Assembly (NCBI GenBank): GCA_900546215.1
Contig: URCD01000072.1
Span: forward strand, 1 to 12,155
Length of the DNA: 12,155 nt
Origin: an uncultured Eubacteriales bacterium
GTDB taxonomy: Bacteria; Bacillota; Clostridia; Lachnospirales; Anaerotignaceae
Direction: 5' to 3'
The translations under genes were made by a program, and so were the position numbers. The notes under the pieces are model-generated. The model saw only the letters and a list, made by a program, of their open reading frames with translations, had not been told where the DNA came from and made no database searches. Below are positions 5,496 to 12,155 of this stretch, in pieces (the stretch's first letter is position 1; each line of letters begins with the position of its first letter).

Positions 5496-6398
5496 TTATT
5501 CCGACAATCTTTCAAGCATTTTATATCTTTTATTTACAAGCTGCTGTATACTTTCAATCTCATCGTCATTCAGCGTTTTAAATTTTCCTATTCCAGCTGC
5601 AAACTCCTTTATTGAAATGGGATTGGAAGTTTTCACATTAAGTCTATATCCAGCCTCGTCCATTTCCCAAAGTGGAAAGAAGTTTGATTTAACCGCCCGT
5701 CTCGCTACCGCAATTGACTCGTTTGAACCGTAAAGCCAGCCTGTAGGGCATGGTGAAAAAACATGAAGATAGGCAAAGCCTTTTTTGCTGGCTTCAAGTC
5801 CCTTCTGTATTTTGGACACGAAATCAGCCATATGTGACGGAGAAGCCGTAGCGCAGTATTCCACATTGTGCATGGATATTATCATTGGAACATACTTTGA
5901 GTGCTGTTCCTTTCCATTGACTTTTTTTCCAATGGGCGTTGTGGAGGTTCTTGAACCCTTCGTTGTTGTCGAGCTTCTTTGATAGCCTGTATTCATATAG
6001 CCTTCATTGTCATAACATATGTAAAGCATTTTTTCATTTCTTTCAGCAGCCGCCGAAAGACTTTGAAATCCGCAGTCAGCGGTTGCCCCGTCGCCTGCTA
6101 CAGCAATTACGTTTATATCATGCTTTCCCTGCCTCTGATAAATCTGGCTTAATCCGCTTAAAAATGAAGCCGTATTGTCAAGCAGTGGTATATGTACCGG
6201 TATTTTCAGGCCGTTTGCATAATTCCATCCAACTACTCCCGCGCCTGCCATGCATCCCGGAGGTATTCCAACAACAGTGTTTTTCCCCGCTACCTTAAGC
6301 ACAGTCCTAAGTATTAGCTCTCCGCCGCAGCCCTGACATGCTGACATTCCCGGGGTTACACAGTCCTCAGCGTTAGCAAGTAAATCTATATAGCTCAT
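5496..6398 (-). CDS. porB: 2-oxoacid:ferredoxin oxidoreductase beta subunit (PorB-like, TPP-binding)
   Basis: The beta subunit binds thiamine pyrophosphate and one 4Fe-4S cluster in a pyruvate:ferredoxin-type oxidoreductase, which converts a 2-oxoacid and CoA to acyl-CoA, CO2 and reduced ferredoxin. The 300-residue product has cluster ligands Cys21 and Cys24 (ACQGCGG), Cys49 (IPPGCMAG) and Cys217 (SPCPTGW). The TPP motif begins GDGATADCGFQSL at 102 and ends CYDNEGYMNTGYQRS with Asn131. The CPTGW block, AERNEKMLYICYDNEGY and length match PorB rather than the shorter VorB/KorB types. It starts with an ATGA overlap with the alpha gene and has a strong GAGGAGGG ribosome site inside that gene, so it is translationally coupled. 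Last gene of the operon. The assignment to pyruvate is likely but unproven; see the alpha subunit. Confidence 0.88.
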   Translation of the reverse strand: MSYIDLLANAEDCVTPGMSACQGCGGELILRTVLKVAGKNTVVGIPPGCMAGAGVVGWNYANGLKIPVHIPLLDNTASFLSGLSQIYQRQGKHDINVIAVAGDGATADCGFQSLSAAAERNEKMLYICYDNEGYMNTGYQRSSTTTKGSRTSTTPIGKKVNGKEQHSKYVPMIISMHNVEYCATASPSHMADFVSKIQKGLEASKKGFAYLHVFSPCPTGWLYGSNESIAVARRAVKSNFFPLWEMDEAGYRLNVKTSNPISIKEFAAGIGKFKTLNDDEIESIQQLVNKRYKMLERLSE

Positions 6399-7582
6399 TT
6401 TCCGCCCTCCTCTGCCATAAGCCAGACTGTTTCCATTTCTCCGGCCTTATTTTTATTTTTTTCAAGCTTTTCTATTACTCCCAATATATCATCAAGCGAA
6501 ATATCTGCTCCTCCCAATCCGCCTATCACAGAAAAATGGCAGTATTTTTCCGCCGAATCTGAAACAGTCGCTTTTATTTCCATATGCATTGGACCTTCTC
6601 TCCAGCCAAAGCATACGCTTCTGTCAATAACCGCAAAAGCCTTCTTTCCTTTAAGGGCCGCCGCAATGCGTTTTGAAGGGAATGGACGGATAAATCTTAG
6701 CTTCAAAAGCCCTGCCTTTATCCCTCTGTCTCTCATTATATCTACCGCATCCTTGCCAGTTCCAGTCATTCCCCCAATTGTAATAATAACCGTTTGGGCA
6801 TCCTCGCAGCGATATTCCTCTATGGCTCCCCCATAGCTTCTGCCAAACTTAACCCCAAATTCTTTATCAACTTCTTCTATAACTTCCAAAGCCATTTCCA
6901 TAGCGTCAAGATGGCTTTTACGGTACTTCATCAAATATGGCCCTGCAGTGAGAGGGTCTAGGGCAAATGGTGTGTCAGGACTAAAAACCATATGAGGTTT
7001 CCTTGTAGGAAGGAATGCGTCTACCTCGTTTTGTTCCGGCAAATTAACGCCTTCCGTAAGATGAGAGCTGTAAAATCCATCATAACACACATTAATAGGT
7101 ATCAAAACCCTGCTGTCCTCAGCTATTTTATAGCCCTGTATAATCATATCCACAATTTCCTGATTGCTGTCGCAAAACACCTGCATCCATCCGGCATCCC
7201 TAACGGATATAGCGTCCTGCTGTCCGCTCCAAACTGTTTCAGGCGATGTCATTTCTCTTGTGGCAAGCGCCATTACCATAGGCAACCTTAAGGATGACAT
7301 TCTGAAATACGGCTCATACATAAGTGCCAGCCCCTGCGCGCTGGTTGCCGTAAACACACGTCCGCCGCCAGCTGCGGCTCCCTGAACAACGCTCATTGCA
7401 GAATGCTCGCTTTCCACCTGAACTAAATTTGAATCTATGTCCCCATCATTGACCATTGAAGCCAGACGTTCCACAACTGACGACTGCGGAGTTATAGGAT
7501 AGGCGGCAATCAGGTCAGGTCTGCACAGAGCGGCAGCCTCCGCCGCGGAATAATTACCTGTAAGAACCTTCGTCTTTCCCAT
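6395..7582 (-). CDS. porA: 2-oxoacid:ferredoxin oxidoreductase alpha subunit (PorA-like)
   Basis: This 395-residue subunit forms the substrate pocket together with beta. It starts MGKTKVLTGNYSAAEAA as in archaeal-type PorA. It has AAYPITPQSSVVE with Thr31, VESEHSAMSVVQGAA with the TPP-contacting Glu57, TATSAQGLALMYE, and Arg109, which corresponds to the arginine that holds the substrate carboxylate in pyruvate enzymes. RPFPSKRIAAAL and IDRSVCFG mark the C-terminal domain, which is about 225 residues into the protein and typical of PorA. The loop after Arg109 (EMTSPETVWSGQQDAISVRD) departs from the usual SAP-x-NIW-x-DHSD sequence of pyruvate enzymes, so another 2-oxoacid is possible. The start overlaps the delta stop by one base (TAATG) and the end overlaps beta by ATGA. 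Confidence 0.88.
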   Translation of the reverse strand: MGKTKVLTGNYSAAEAAALCRPDLIAAYPITPQSSVVERLASMVNDGDIDSNLVQVESEHSAMSVVQGAAAGGGRVFTATSAQGLALMYEPYFRMSSLRLPMVMALATREMTSPETVWSGQQDAISVRDAGWMQVFCDSNQEIVDMIIQGYKIAEDSRVLIPINVCYDGFYSSHLTEGVNLPEQNEVDAFLPTRKPHMVFSPDTPFALDPLTAGPYLMKYRKSHLDAMEMALEVIEEVDKEFGVKFGRSYGGAIEEYRCEDAQTVIITIGGMTGTGKDAVDIMRDRGIKAGLLKLRFIRPFPSKRIAAALKGKKAFAVIDRSVCFGWREGPMHMEIKATVSDSAEKYCHFSVIGGLGGADISLDDILGVIEKLEKNKNKAGEMETVWLMAEEGGK

Positions 7583-7851
7583 TATTTAAACGCCCCCTCT
7601 TCTGCCATTTCTATAGCTTGTTTAGGGCACTCCGCGGCGCATATACCGCAGCCCTTGCAGTAATCGTACGAGATATAATAATTTTTATCTTTATCAGCTT
7701 GTATTGAGCTTACGGGACAGTAGGATAAGCATATACCGCAGTTAATACATTTTCCCTTGTCCATTACAGGCCTGAATACCCTCCAGCTTGCTGTATCCAG
7801 CACATACATGCCGTCGTCCCCAATTGGTGTAATATGTAAATGTTCCGCCAT
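7582..7851 (-). CDS. porD: 2-oxoacid:ferredoxin oxidoreductase delta subunit (2x[4Fe-4S] ferredoxin)
   Basis: This 89-residue ferredoxin-like subunit carries electrons from the TPP/cluster site of beta toward soluble ferredoxin. Two classic motifs are visible: CINCGICLSYCP (Cys35, 38, 41, 45) and CKGCGICAAECP (Cys65, 68, 71, 75). The N-terminal half contains the WRVFRPVMD segment usual in PorD just before the first motif. AAAGGAGG lies just before the ATG, inside the 12-base gap after the gamma stop. The stop overlaps the alpha start (TAATG). Gene order gamma-delta-alpha-beta is the four-subunit arrangement best known from archaea and thermophiles, not the single-chain PFOR of many clostridia. 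Confidence 0.93.
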   Translation of the reverse strand: MAEHLHITPIGDDGMYVLDTASWRVFRPVMDKGKCINCGICLSYCPVSSIQADKDKNYYISYDYCKGCGICAAECPKQAIEMAEEGAFK

Positions 7852-7863
7852 TTTTATCCTCCT

Positions 7864-8400
7864 TTACCCTTCTATTTTAACTGATAAGTAGGCTTCCTGC
7901 GCCGCTTTTCTGTTAAGCTCCCCAAAGGTTTCCTCAATCTTGTCAAACAAAATATTTTTATCAACCAGTTCCGAAGCTCTTGCAAACGCTCCCAGCATAG
8001 CTGTATTTGGAACATTTCTGCCCATTAGCCTTTCTGAAATTCCAGTCGCGTCCACTATTGCGATTTTTCCTGCGCATGAAGGTATGTCCAGTTCTTCTAT
8101 CTGCTTTACCGAATTTATAATAACTAATCCGCCGTCTTTAAGCCCCTTATATGTATCAGGAAGTTTAGTAAGAGTATCGTCCATAATTATCAGTATGTCT
8201 GGATAATAAACCTGCATTTTTCTTCTTATTGTTTTGTCATCCAACCGCAGATACCCAAAAACCGGAGAGCCTTTCCTTTCAACTCCGAAAAAAGGTATAA
8301 ACTGCCCATAGCCTCCTCCTTCAACCGCAGCCTTAACTACTATCTGCGATGCCTTTACAACGCCTTGCCCTCCTCTGCCATGCAAACGGATCTCCTTCAC
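7864..8400 (-). CDS. porC: 2-oxoacid:ferredoxin oxidoreductase gamma subunit (PorC-like)
   Basis: This 178-residue gamma subunit carries the catalytic domain shared by pyruvate and 2-ketoacid ferredoxin oxidoreductases (PF01558), which probably contacts CoA. Visible hallmarks are HGRGGQGVVKASQI (Gly8-Gly13), YGQFIPFFGVERKGSPVFGYLRL, IRRKMQVYYPDILIIMDDTL and VPNTAMLGAFAR. It begins with GTG at 8398-8400, directly giving the MKEIRLHGRGGQG start typical of the family, with AAGGAG 8 to 9 bases upstream. It is the first gene of the por operon, divergent from the IclR regulator gene, with a palindromic operator-like site in its leader. VorC/KorC proteins are similar, so the symbol rests on the alpha and beta subunits. 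Confidence 0.9.
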   Translation of the reverse strand: MKEIRLHGRGGQGVVKASQIVVKAAVEGGGYGQFIPFFGVERKGSPVFGYLRLDDKTIRRKMQVYYPDILIIMDDTLTKLPDTYKGLKDGGLVIINSVKQIEELDIPSCAGKIAIVDATGISERLMGRNVPNTAMLGAFARASELVDKNILFDKIEETFGELNRKAAQEAYLSVKIEG

Positions 8401-8436
8401 AATATCAGCTCCTTTTTATCTATCCACTTCATTTTT

Positions 8437-8451
8437 GTTCGTTATACGAAC
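8437..8451. promoter_or_regulatory. Palindromic operator candidate for the IclR-family regulator
   Basis: GTTCGTTATACGAAC is a palindrome with perfect 6-base arms around TAT, 36 bases upstream of the por operon GTG. The GTTCG-N5-CGAAC form matches the general style of operators reported for IclR-family PcaR-like regulators. It lies between the divergent iclR and por genes, downstream of the likely por promoter, where binding would block transcription. Confidence 0.6.
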
Positions 8452-8480
8452 ATTTACTTATCATAAAGAACTTTATATAT

Positions 8481-8511
8481 ATAATATTACATATTAAAAT
8501 TCATTTGTCAA
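8481..8511 (-). promoter_or_regulatory. Candidate promoter of the por operon
   Basis: On the minus strand TTGACA (8506-8511) is a perfect -35. The best -10 readings are TATTAT (8481-8486, 19-base spacer) or AATATT (8483-8488, 17-base spacer). A separate TATGAT at 8460-8465 is an alternative -10 but lacks a good -35. The exact start is unsettled. Confidence 0.5.
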
Positions 8512-8551
8512 CACAAATACCGACGCTATAATAAACTATATATCAATAAAT

Positions 8552-8581
8552 TTGACATATGTATCCACTTACTGATATAAT
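8552..8581 (+). promoter_or_regulatory. SigA-type promoter of the IclR regulator gene
   Basis: A perfect TTGACA (8552-8557) and a perfect TATAAT (8576-8581) are separated by 18 bases. The promoter lies 31 bases before the chosen GTG. It is back-to-back with the por promoter, about 40 bases between their -35 boxes. Confidence 0.88.
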
Positions 8582-8612
8582 TCTGATAAACATTAACTAA
8601 GGAGTGGTTCCT

Positions 8613-9371
8613 GTGAATACTAGCGATAAATATATTCTTAGTTCTCTGGATAATGCGCTTACAGTACTGAATCTTTTTGTGGCAAATGAAGAGCTTAGCC
8701 CTTCTGAAATATCCAAACTTACGGAAATAAACAGAAGCACAGTGTTCAGGTTTCTTGTTACGCTTGAAAACAGAGGATATCTGACTAGGGAGGAGAACGG
8801 AAAATATAGGCTGGGAATAAAATTGTTTACACTCGGGCAGTTGTTTTACAGCCGGATGGAGCTGGCTTCCCAGATACACCCTTATCTTCAAAAGATTACA
8901 GAAAAAACCGGTGAAACTTCACATCTGGTAATAATGGATAATGCAACCCAGGTAACTTTTATCGATAAGGCAGTCGGTTCCCTTTGGCTTAAGCTGGACA
9001 TGCCTCTCGGCTTCAGAGAATACGCCCACCACACAGGTACAGGAAAGGCTATTCTTGCTTTCCAAAGCGAACAGTTTATTAATCAATATATACGCAGTGC
9101 AGAATTCACATGCAGAACCTCATCTTCTATAAGCGACGCTAAGGAATTGCTTTTAAGGCTGGATACAATTCGGGAAACCGGCTATGCCTGTGACAACGAG
9201 GAATGTGAAATAGGTCTTACCTGTTATGCGGTTCCTCTGATAGACGCTTCCGGCAGAGCAATTGCGGCGATAAGCTCATCCGGTCCAACAACCCGCATGG
9301 TATCAAGAAAGGAAATTCATATAGACGAGCTAAAGTATGCCGCAGATAAAATCAGCGTTTTATTAAAATAG
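8613..9371 (+). CDS. IclR-family transcriptional regulator
   Basis: This 252-residue regulator has an N-terminal winged helix-turn-helix (about 8-68; SEISKLTEINRSTVFRFLVTLENRGYL is the recognition region, then GKYRLGIKLF) and a C-terminal ligand-binding IclR domain. The latter shows the family blocks HHTGTGKAILAF (139-150), CDNEECEIGLTCYAVPL (193-209) and AAISSSGPTTR. IclR proteins form dimers or tetramers that bind a small metabolite, often an organic acid, and repress or activate a neighbouring operon. I chose the GTG at 8613-8615 because AAGGAG (8599-8604) sits 8 bases upstream; the GTG at 8604 overlaps that site. It is divergent from the por operon, with a palindrome between them, so por is the likely target and a 2-oxoacid or related metabolite the likely ligand (inference). 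Confidence 0.93.
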   Translation: MNTSDKYILSSLDNALTVLNLFVANEELSPSEISKLTEINRSTVFRFLVTLENRGYLTREENGKYRLGIKLFTLGQLFYSRMELASQIHPYLQKITEKTGETSHLVIMDNATQVTFIDKAVGSLWLKLDMPLGFREYAHHTGTGKAILAFQSEQFINQYIRSAEFTCRTSSSISDAKELLLRLDTIRETGYACDNEECEIGLTCYAVPLIDASGRAIAAISSSGPTTRMVSRKEIHIDELKYAADKISVLLK

Positions 9372-9405
9372 GAAATGCGGCTGTTAACAGCCGCATTTCC
9401 TATTT
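9366..9405. terminator. Perfect 40-base palindrome, bidirectional terminator over both stop codons
   Basis: The sequence from 9366 to 9405 is a perfect inverted repeat centred on GTTAAC, with GC-rich GCGGCTG/CAGCCGC arms and AAATAGG/CCTATTT ends. It contains the whole IclR stop (9369-9371) and two bases of the convergent kinase stop (9404-9406). A T-rich tail follows on the plus strand; the minus-strand tail is weaker. Confidence 0.88.
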
Positions 9406-12155
9406 AAACATATTTTTCTAATTCATCTAAAATAACATTTATATCTAGAGGCTTAATTAAATATCCTGTCATTCCGGCCTCAAAAGCCAGCGTTCTGTCC
9501 TCCTCAAAGGCATTTGCCGTCATTGCCAGAATTGGGATACTTTTAGCATCGTCCCTATTAAGGTTCCTTATGGATTTTGTAGTTTCCAGTCCGTCCATTA
9601 CCGGCATTCTTATATCCATAAGCACCGCTGAATAATAATCTTTCTTGTTATTAATAAATGTCTCTAAGGCAGCTTTTCCGTTTTCAGCAGCATCTACTAT
9701 GAATCCATTCATTTCAAGCAGTGTCTTTGCAATCTCCCTGTTAAGCTCATTGTCCTCCGCAAGCAGTATCCTGCATCCTTTAAAGCTGTGTTTATTAACC
9801 GCGTATGATTTGTCCTGCTCTTTATTTTTAAGCCTTGAAAACGCGTCATAAATAGATGTTCTAAAAAGCGGCTTTGAAATAAAGCAGTCAACTCCTGCCT
9901 TTCTGGCCTCTTCCTCAATATCGCTTATATCATAGGCAGAAATCATAATGATCATAGTATGGCTTCCTACTATACTGCGAATTCTTCTAGTTGTCTCTAT
10001 TCCATCCATTTCCGGCATCTTCCAGTCAATCATCGCGATATTGTACGGCATTTTTATATCAATAGCCTTCCTGACCTCATCCACCGCTTTAAATCCTGAG
10101 TCAACCCAAAGCGTATGAGCTCCTATTTCGCTTAATATCTTTGTTGTCTGCTGCCCAATAATCTCATCATCATCCGCAACAAGCACTTTTAAGCCCTTAA
10201 GAAGTTCCTGTTTTTTTCTTTCCCATTCTCTTTCCTCATTGTCCGATACAAGTTTGAACGGAATAGTAACAACAAATGAGGTCCCTTTATTTTTTTCACT
10301 TTCCACTTCTATTGCTCCGCCCATAAGCTGAACGAGATTATATACAATTGACAGGCCAAGACCGCTGCCCGCGTTATTTCTGGCGCCTTCCTGTATTTCC
10401 TGTTCAAACGGCTGGAACAGTTTTCTCATAAATTCTTCAGACATACCTTTACCTGTGTCAGTAATAGTAAATTGTATATATGAAAAACCATTCGTTCTTT
10501 TCTTTTCCCTCATATCCACAATAACTTTTCCGCCGCAAGGTGTAAATTTAAGAGCATTAGACAGCAAGTTCATTAATATCTGTCTAATTCTGAGTGGGTC
10601 TCCTATATAATGCTTTTCTAAATTCTCATTGACATACATATCATATGACAAGCCCAGCTCTAATGTCTGAGGGTATATTATTTGATTTATTTCCCCAGCT
10701 ATTTCGGTAAAATCAAAATACTCATGCGCTATTTCCATTTTCCCTGATTCAATTTTTGACATGTCCAGTATGTCATTAATTATCGAAAGAAGATATCTGG
10801 AGGAAGCGTCTATTTTATGAAAACAATCAACAGCATTTGCGTCTCCGGCGCATTTTAGCCTTCCAATTGTGCTCATTCCAATTATAGCATTCATTGGGGT
10901 ACGTATATCATGGCTCATTCTTGACAAAAAGTCCGATTTTGCCCTGTTCGCCGCGTTCGCAGACGATAATGCATCTCTGAGCAGCTGTTCCTGTCTTGCC
11001 TGCTCCATTCTTTGATGGTCAAGCAGCTTAATCATCTCTATGGCGAGAATATCATCGTTAAACGGATTTTCAACCTTGATGATATGTACACTTAGCCAAT
11101 GGTACTTGTCATCCATACCCTTCTGCTGTACTTCCATGTAAACCTCATGCTCGCCGTTATTAAACTTATCAATTACATTCTCGCACTTAAATGTGTTCTC
11201 AAAATCATTCCTGTATGACGGATATACCATAGGTACAGATATTTCTATAAGCTCCGTATATCTGCCTTCAGCTTCTGCCATGTATTCATCCTGTCCCTCT
11301 AAAAAGCACTTATATTTATCTTTTGTGAGATTAACACTTATTATCAGAGGGTAAACTGTACGTATCGCGGCCTGCAGATAACGGTTTTCCATTAACTGTT
11401 CTCTTTCTCTTTCCAGTTCCATCTGCTTTTTTTCCGTAATATCTGTATATACCGCCTGTATAACCTCAATTCCGTCAGAATTTATAATTTTTCCCATAAA
11501 GACGTCTATCCAGCGTTCTTTTTTATCTTTTCCAACTACTTTTCTTGTATAGGTTGCTGTTTTTCCGTTAAGGGTCAATCCATCAATTATATTTTCTAGC
11601 CAGGGTTTGTCCTCATCAAGTACATTTTGGAGAGGAGATTTTATTTCGCGTCTGTATTCTTCCTCAGAAGTATAGTTATAAAATTTCCAGACCATGCTGT
11701 TTATACTTATTACCTCATGCTCAGGCCCGGTTGTAAACTGGATAATTCCGCATGGAACTGAATTATAAAGCTGAGTAAGAAACTGAGCCTGCCTTTCATA
11801 TTCCTGCTCTCTTTCAAACAGAGCATTTTGGAGTCTTTTATATGCTTCAGTTGATGACTCAACTGGAAAAAGCTCATCATCTCTGAGTGCTGAAAAAGGG
11901 GCTGAGTTATGTATATGGGCAATTTCAAGTTTTCCTTTACTTTCTCTGAATACAAAGGTTATCCTCTGCTGAATTCTCAGAAAAACGCCTGTTCCTTCCT
12001 TTGACTGCAGTCTGCTTACCCCTTCGCACAGATAACACCCGTCAGCAAGCTTAGTAGTAACATATTCCTCATCAAACATATCGCATGGCGAAAGCTCACC
12101 GCTTCCTTCCCTAAAGCATGCAGCTACGTTTTCTTTTCCTTCTGCCTTCTGCATT
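9404..12155 (-). CDS. Hybrid sensor histidine kinase with NTF2-like, PAS and two receiver domains (5' end cut)
   Basis: This large soluble hybrid kinase continues past the right edge, so the first ATG visible (12152-12154) is probably internal. Numbering from it, residues about 30-86 match the end of a SnoaL/NTF2-like domain (FVFRESKGKLEIAHIHNSAPF). A coiled linker comes next, with a PAS domain near 125-243 (ending YTDITEKKQ) and a second PAS-like region near 255-378. The HisKA box SRMSHDIRTPMNAIIGM has phospho-acceptor His415. The HATPase has NLLSNALKF (Asn533), DTGKG (Asp566) and GSGLGLSIV. Receiver 1 has acid pocket 661-663, Asp710 (IDWKMPEMDG) and Lys761; receiver 2 has Asp847 (MDIRMPVMDG) and Lys901. 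No membrane segment is visible, so it senses a cytoplasmic signal. No output domain or partner regulator is present here. Confidence 0.93.
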   Translation of the reverse strand, partial: MQKAEGKENVAACFREGSGELSPCDMFDEEYVTTKLADGCYLCEGVSRLQSKEGTGVFLRIQQRITFVFRESKGKLEIAHIHNSAPFSALRDDELFPVESSTEAYKRLQNALFEREQEYERQAQFLTQLYNSVPCGIIQFTTGPEHEVISINSMVWKFYNYTSEEEYRREIKSPLQNVLDEDKPWLENIIDGLTLNGKTATYTRKVVGKDKKERWIDVFMGKIINSDGIEVIQAVYTDITEKKQMELEREREQLMENRYLQAAIRTVYPLIISVNLTKDKYKCFLEGQDEYMAEAEGRYTELIEISVPMVYPSYRNDFENTFKCENVIDKFNNGEHEVYMEVQQKGMDDKYHWLSVHIIKVENPFNDDILAIEMIKLLDHQRMEQARQEQLLRDALSSANAANRAKSDFLSRMSHDIRTPMNAIIGMSTIGRLKCAGDANAVDCFHKIDASSRYLLSIINDILDMSKIESGKMEIAHEYFDFTEIAGEINQIIYPQTLELGLSYDMYVNENLEKHYIGDPLRIRQILMNLLSNALKFTPCGGKVIVDMREKKRTNGFSYIQFTITDTGKGMSEEFMRKLFQPFEQEIQEGARNNAGSGLGLSIVYNLVQLMGGAIEVESEKNKGTSFVVTIPFKLVSDNEEREWERKKQELLKGLKVLVADDDEIIGQQTTKILSEIGAHTLWVDSGFKAVDEVRKAIDIKMPYNIAMIDWKMPEMDGIETTRRIRSIVGSHTMIIMISAYDISDIEEEARKAGVDCFISKPLFRTSIYDAFSRLKNKEQDKSYAVNKHSFKGCRILLAEDNELNREIAKTLLEMNGFIVDAAENGKAALETFINNKKDYYSAVLMDIRMPVMDGLETTKSIRNLNRDDAKSIPILAMTANAFEEDRTLAFEAGMTGYLIKPLDINVILDELEKYV

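Noticed and set aside
5496..8400. Assignment of the por operon as oxalate or 2-oxoisovalerate oxidoreductase
   Set aside because: Alpha has Thr at position 31, where as I recall the oxalate enzyme has Arg. The delta subunit is separate, and the CPTGW-type beta and PorA-length alpha do not look like VorA/VorB. Substrate is left open rather than reassigned.
8421..8570. Direct repeat TATCCACTT at 8421-8429 and 8562-8570
   Set aside because: It is nine bases, 141 apart, in AT-rich DNA with no relation to the promoters; chance is likely.
8526..8891. 121-codon minus-strand frame over the start of the IclR gene
   Set aside because: It covers the iclR promoter and conserved DNA-binding domain, and shows no family similarity.

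Overview
The window looks like chromosomal DNA of an anaerobic, spore-forming, low-GC Gram-positive bacterium of the class Clostridia, probably Lachnospiraceae-like. The signs are a SigK-type sporulation sigma factor at the left edge, strong AGGAGG ribosome sites with some GTG/TTG starts, SigA-type promoters, short U-tailed hairpin terminators, and a four-subunit ferredoxin-dependent 2-oxoacid oxidoreductase. No tRNA, rRNA, CRISPR array, insertion sequence or phage gene was seen. All assignments come from reading the sequence; no database search was run.

Layout. (1) 1-269, minus: 5' end of sigK, running off the left edge. (2) 387-731, plus: a TIGR04076-type small protein of unknown function. 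It shares a two-way terminator (736-763) with the next block. (3) 3012-768, minus: a four-gene operon of a DUF134 helix-turn-helix protein, lactate racemase larA, a NifX/NifB-like protein with a His/Cys-rich tail, and a tiny four-Cys protein (DUF6472-like). Its SigA promoter is bracketed by two identical 11-base boxes 40 bp apart. (4) 4148-3231, minus: a cytoplasmic class-C beta-lactamase-type serine hydrolase. It is divergent from (5) 4274-5446, plus: malic enzyme; the two promoters overlap in their -35 boxes. (6) 8400-5496, minus: the gamma, delta, alpha and beta subunits of a pyruvate:ferredoxin-type oxidoreductase, tightly coupled. It is divergent from (7) 8613-9371, plus: an IclR-family regulator, with a GTTCG-N5-CGAAC palindrome between them. 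(8) 12155-9404, minus: a large soluble hybrid histidine kinase (NTF2-like, two PAS-like regions, HisKA, HATPase, two receivers), cut by the right edge.

How the genes fit together. Three blocks meet at pyruvate. LarA interconverts D- and L-lactate, malic enzyme makes pyruvate from malate, and the Por-type complex oxidises a 2-oxoacid to acyl-CoA while reducing ferredoxin. The IclR protein probably controls the por operon.

The least explained part is the DUF134-larA-NifX-like-DUF6472 operon. It puts a nickel-pincer enzyme together with a Cys-rich putative DNA-binding sensor, a His/Cys-tailed metal-binding protein and a four-Cys miniprotein, under a promoter with paired operator-like sites. My inference is that this is a metal-responsive or metal-supplying module dedicated to LarA.
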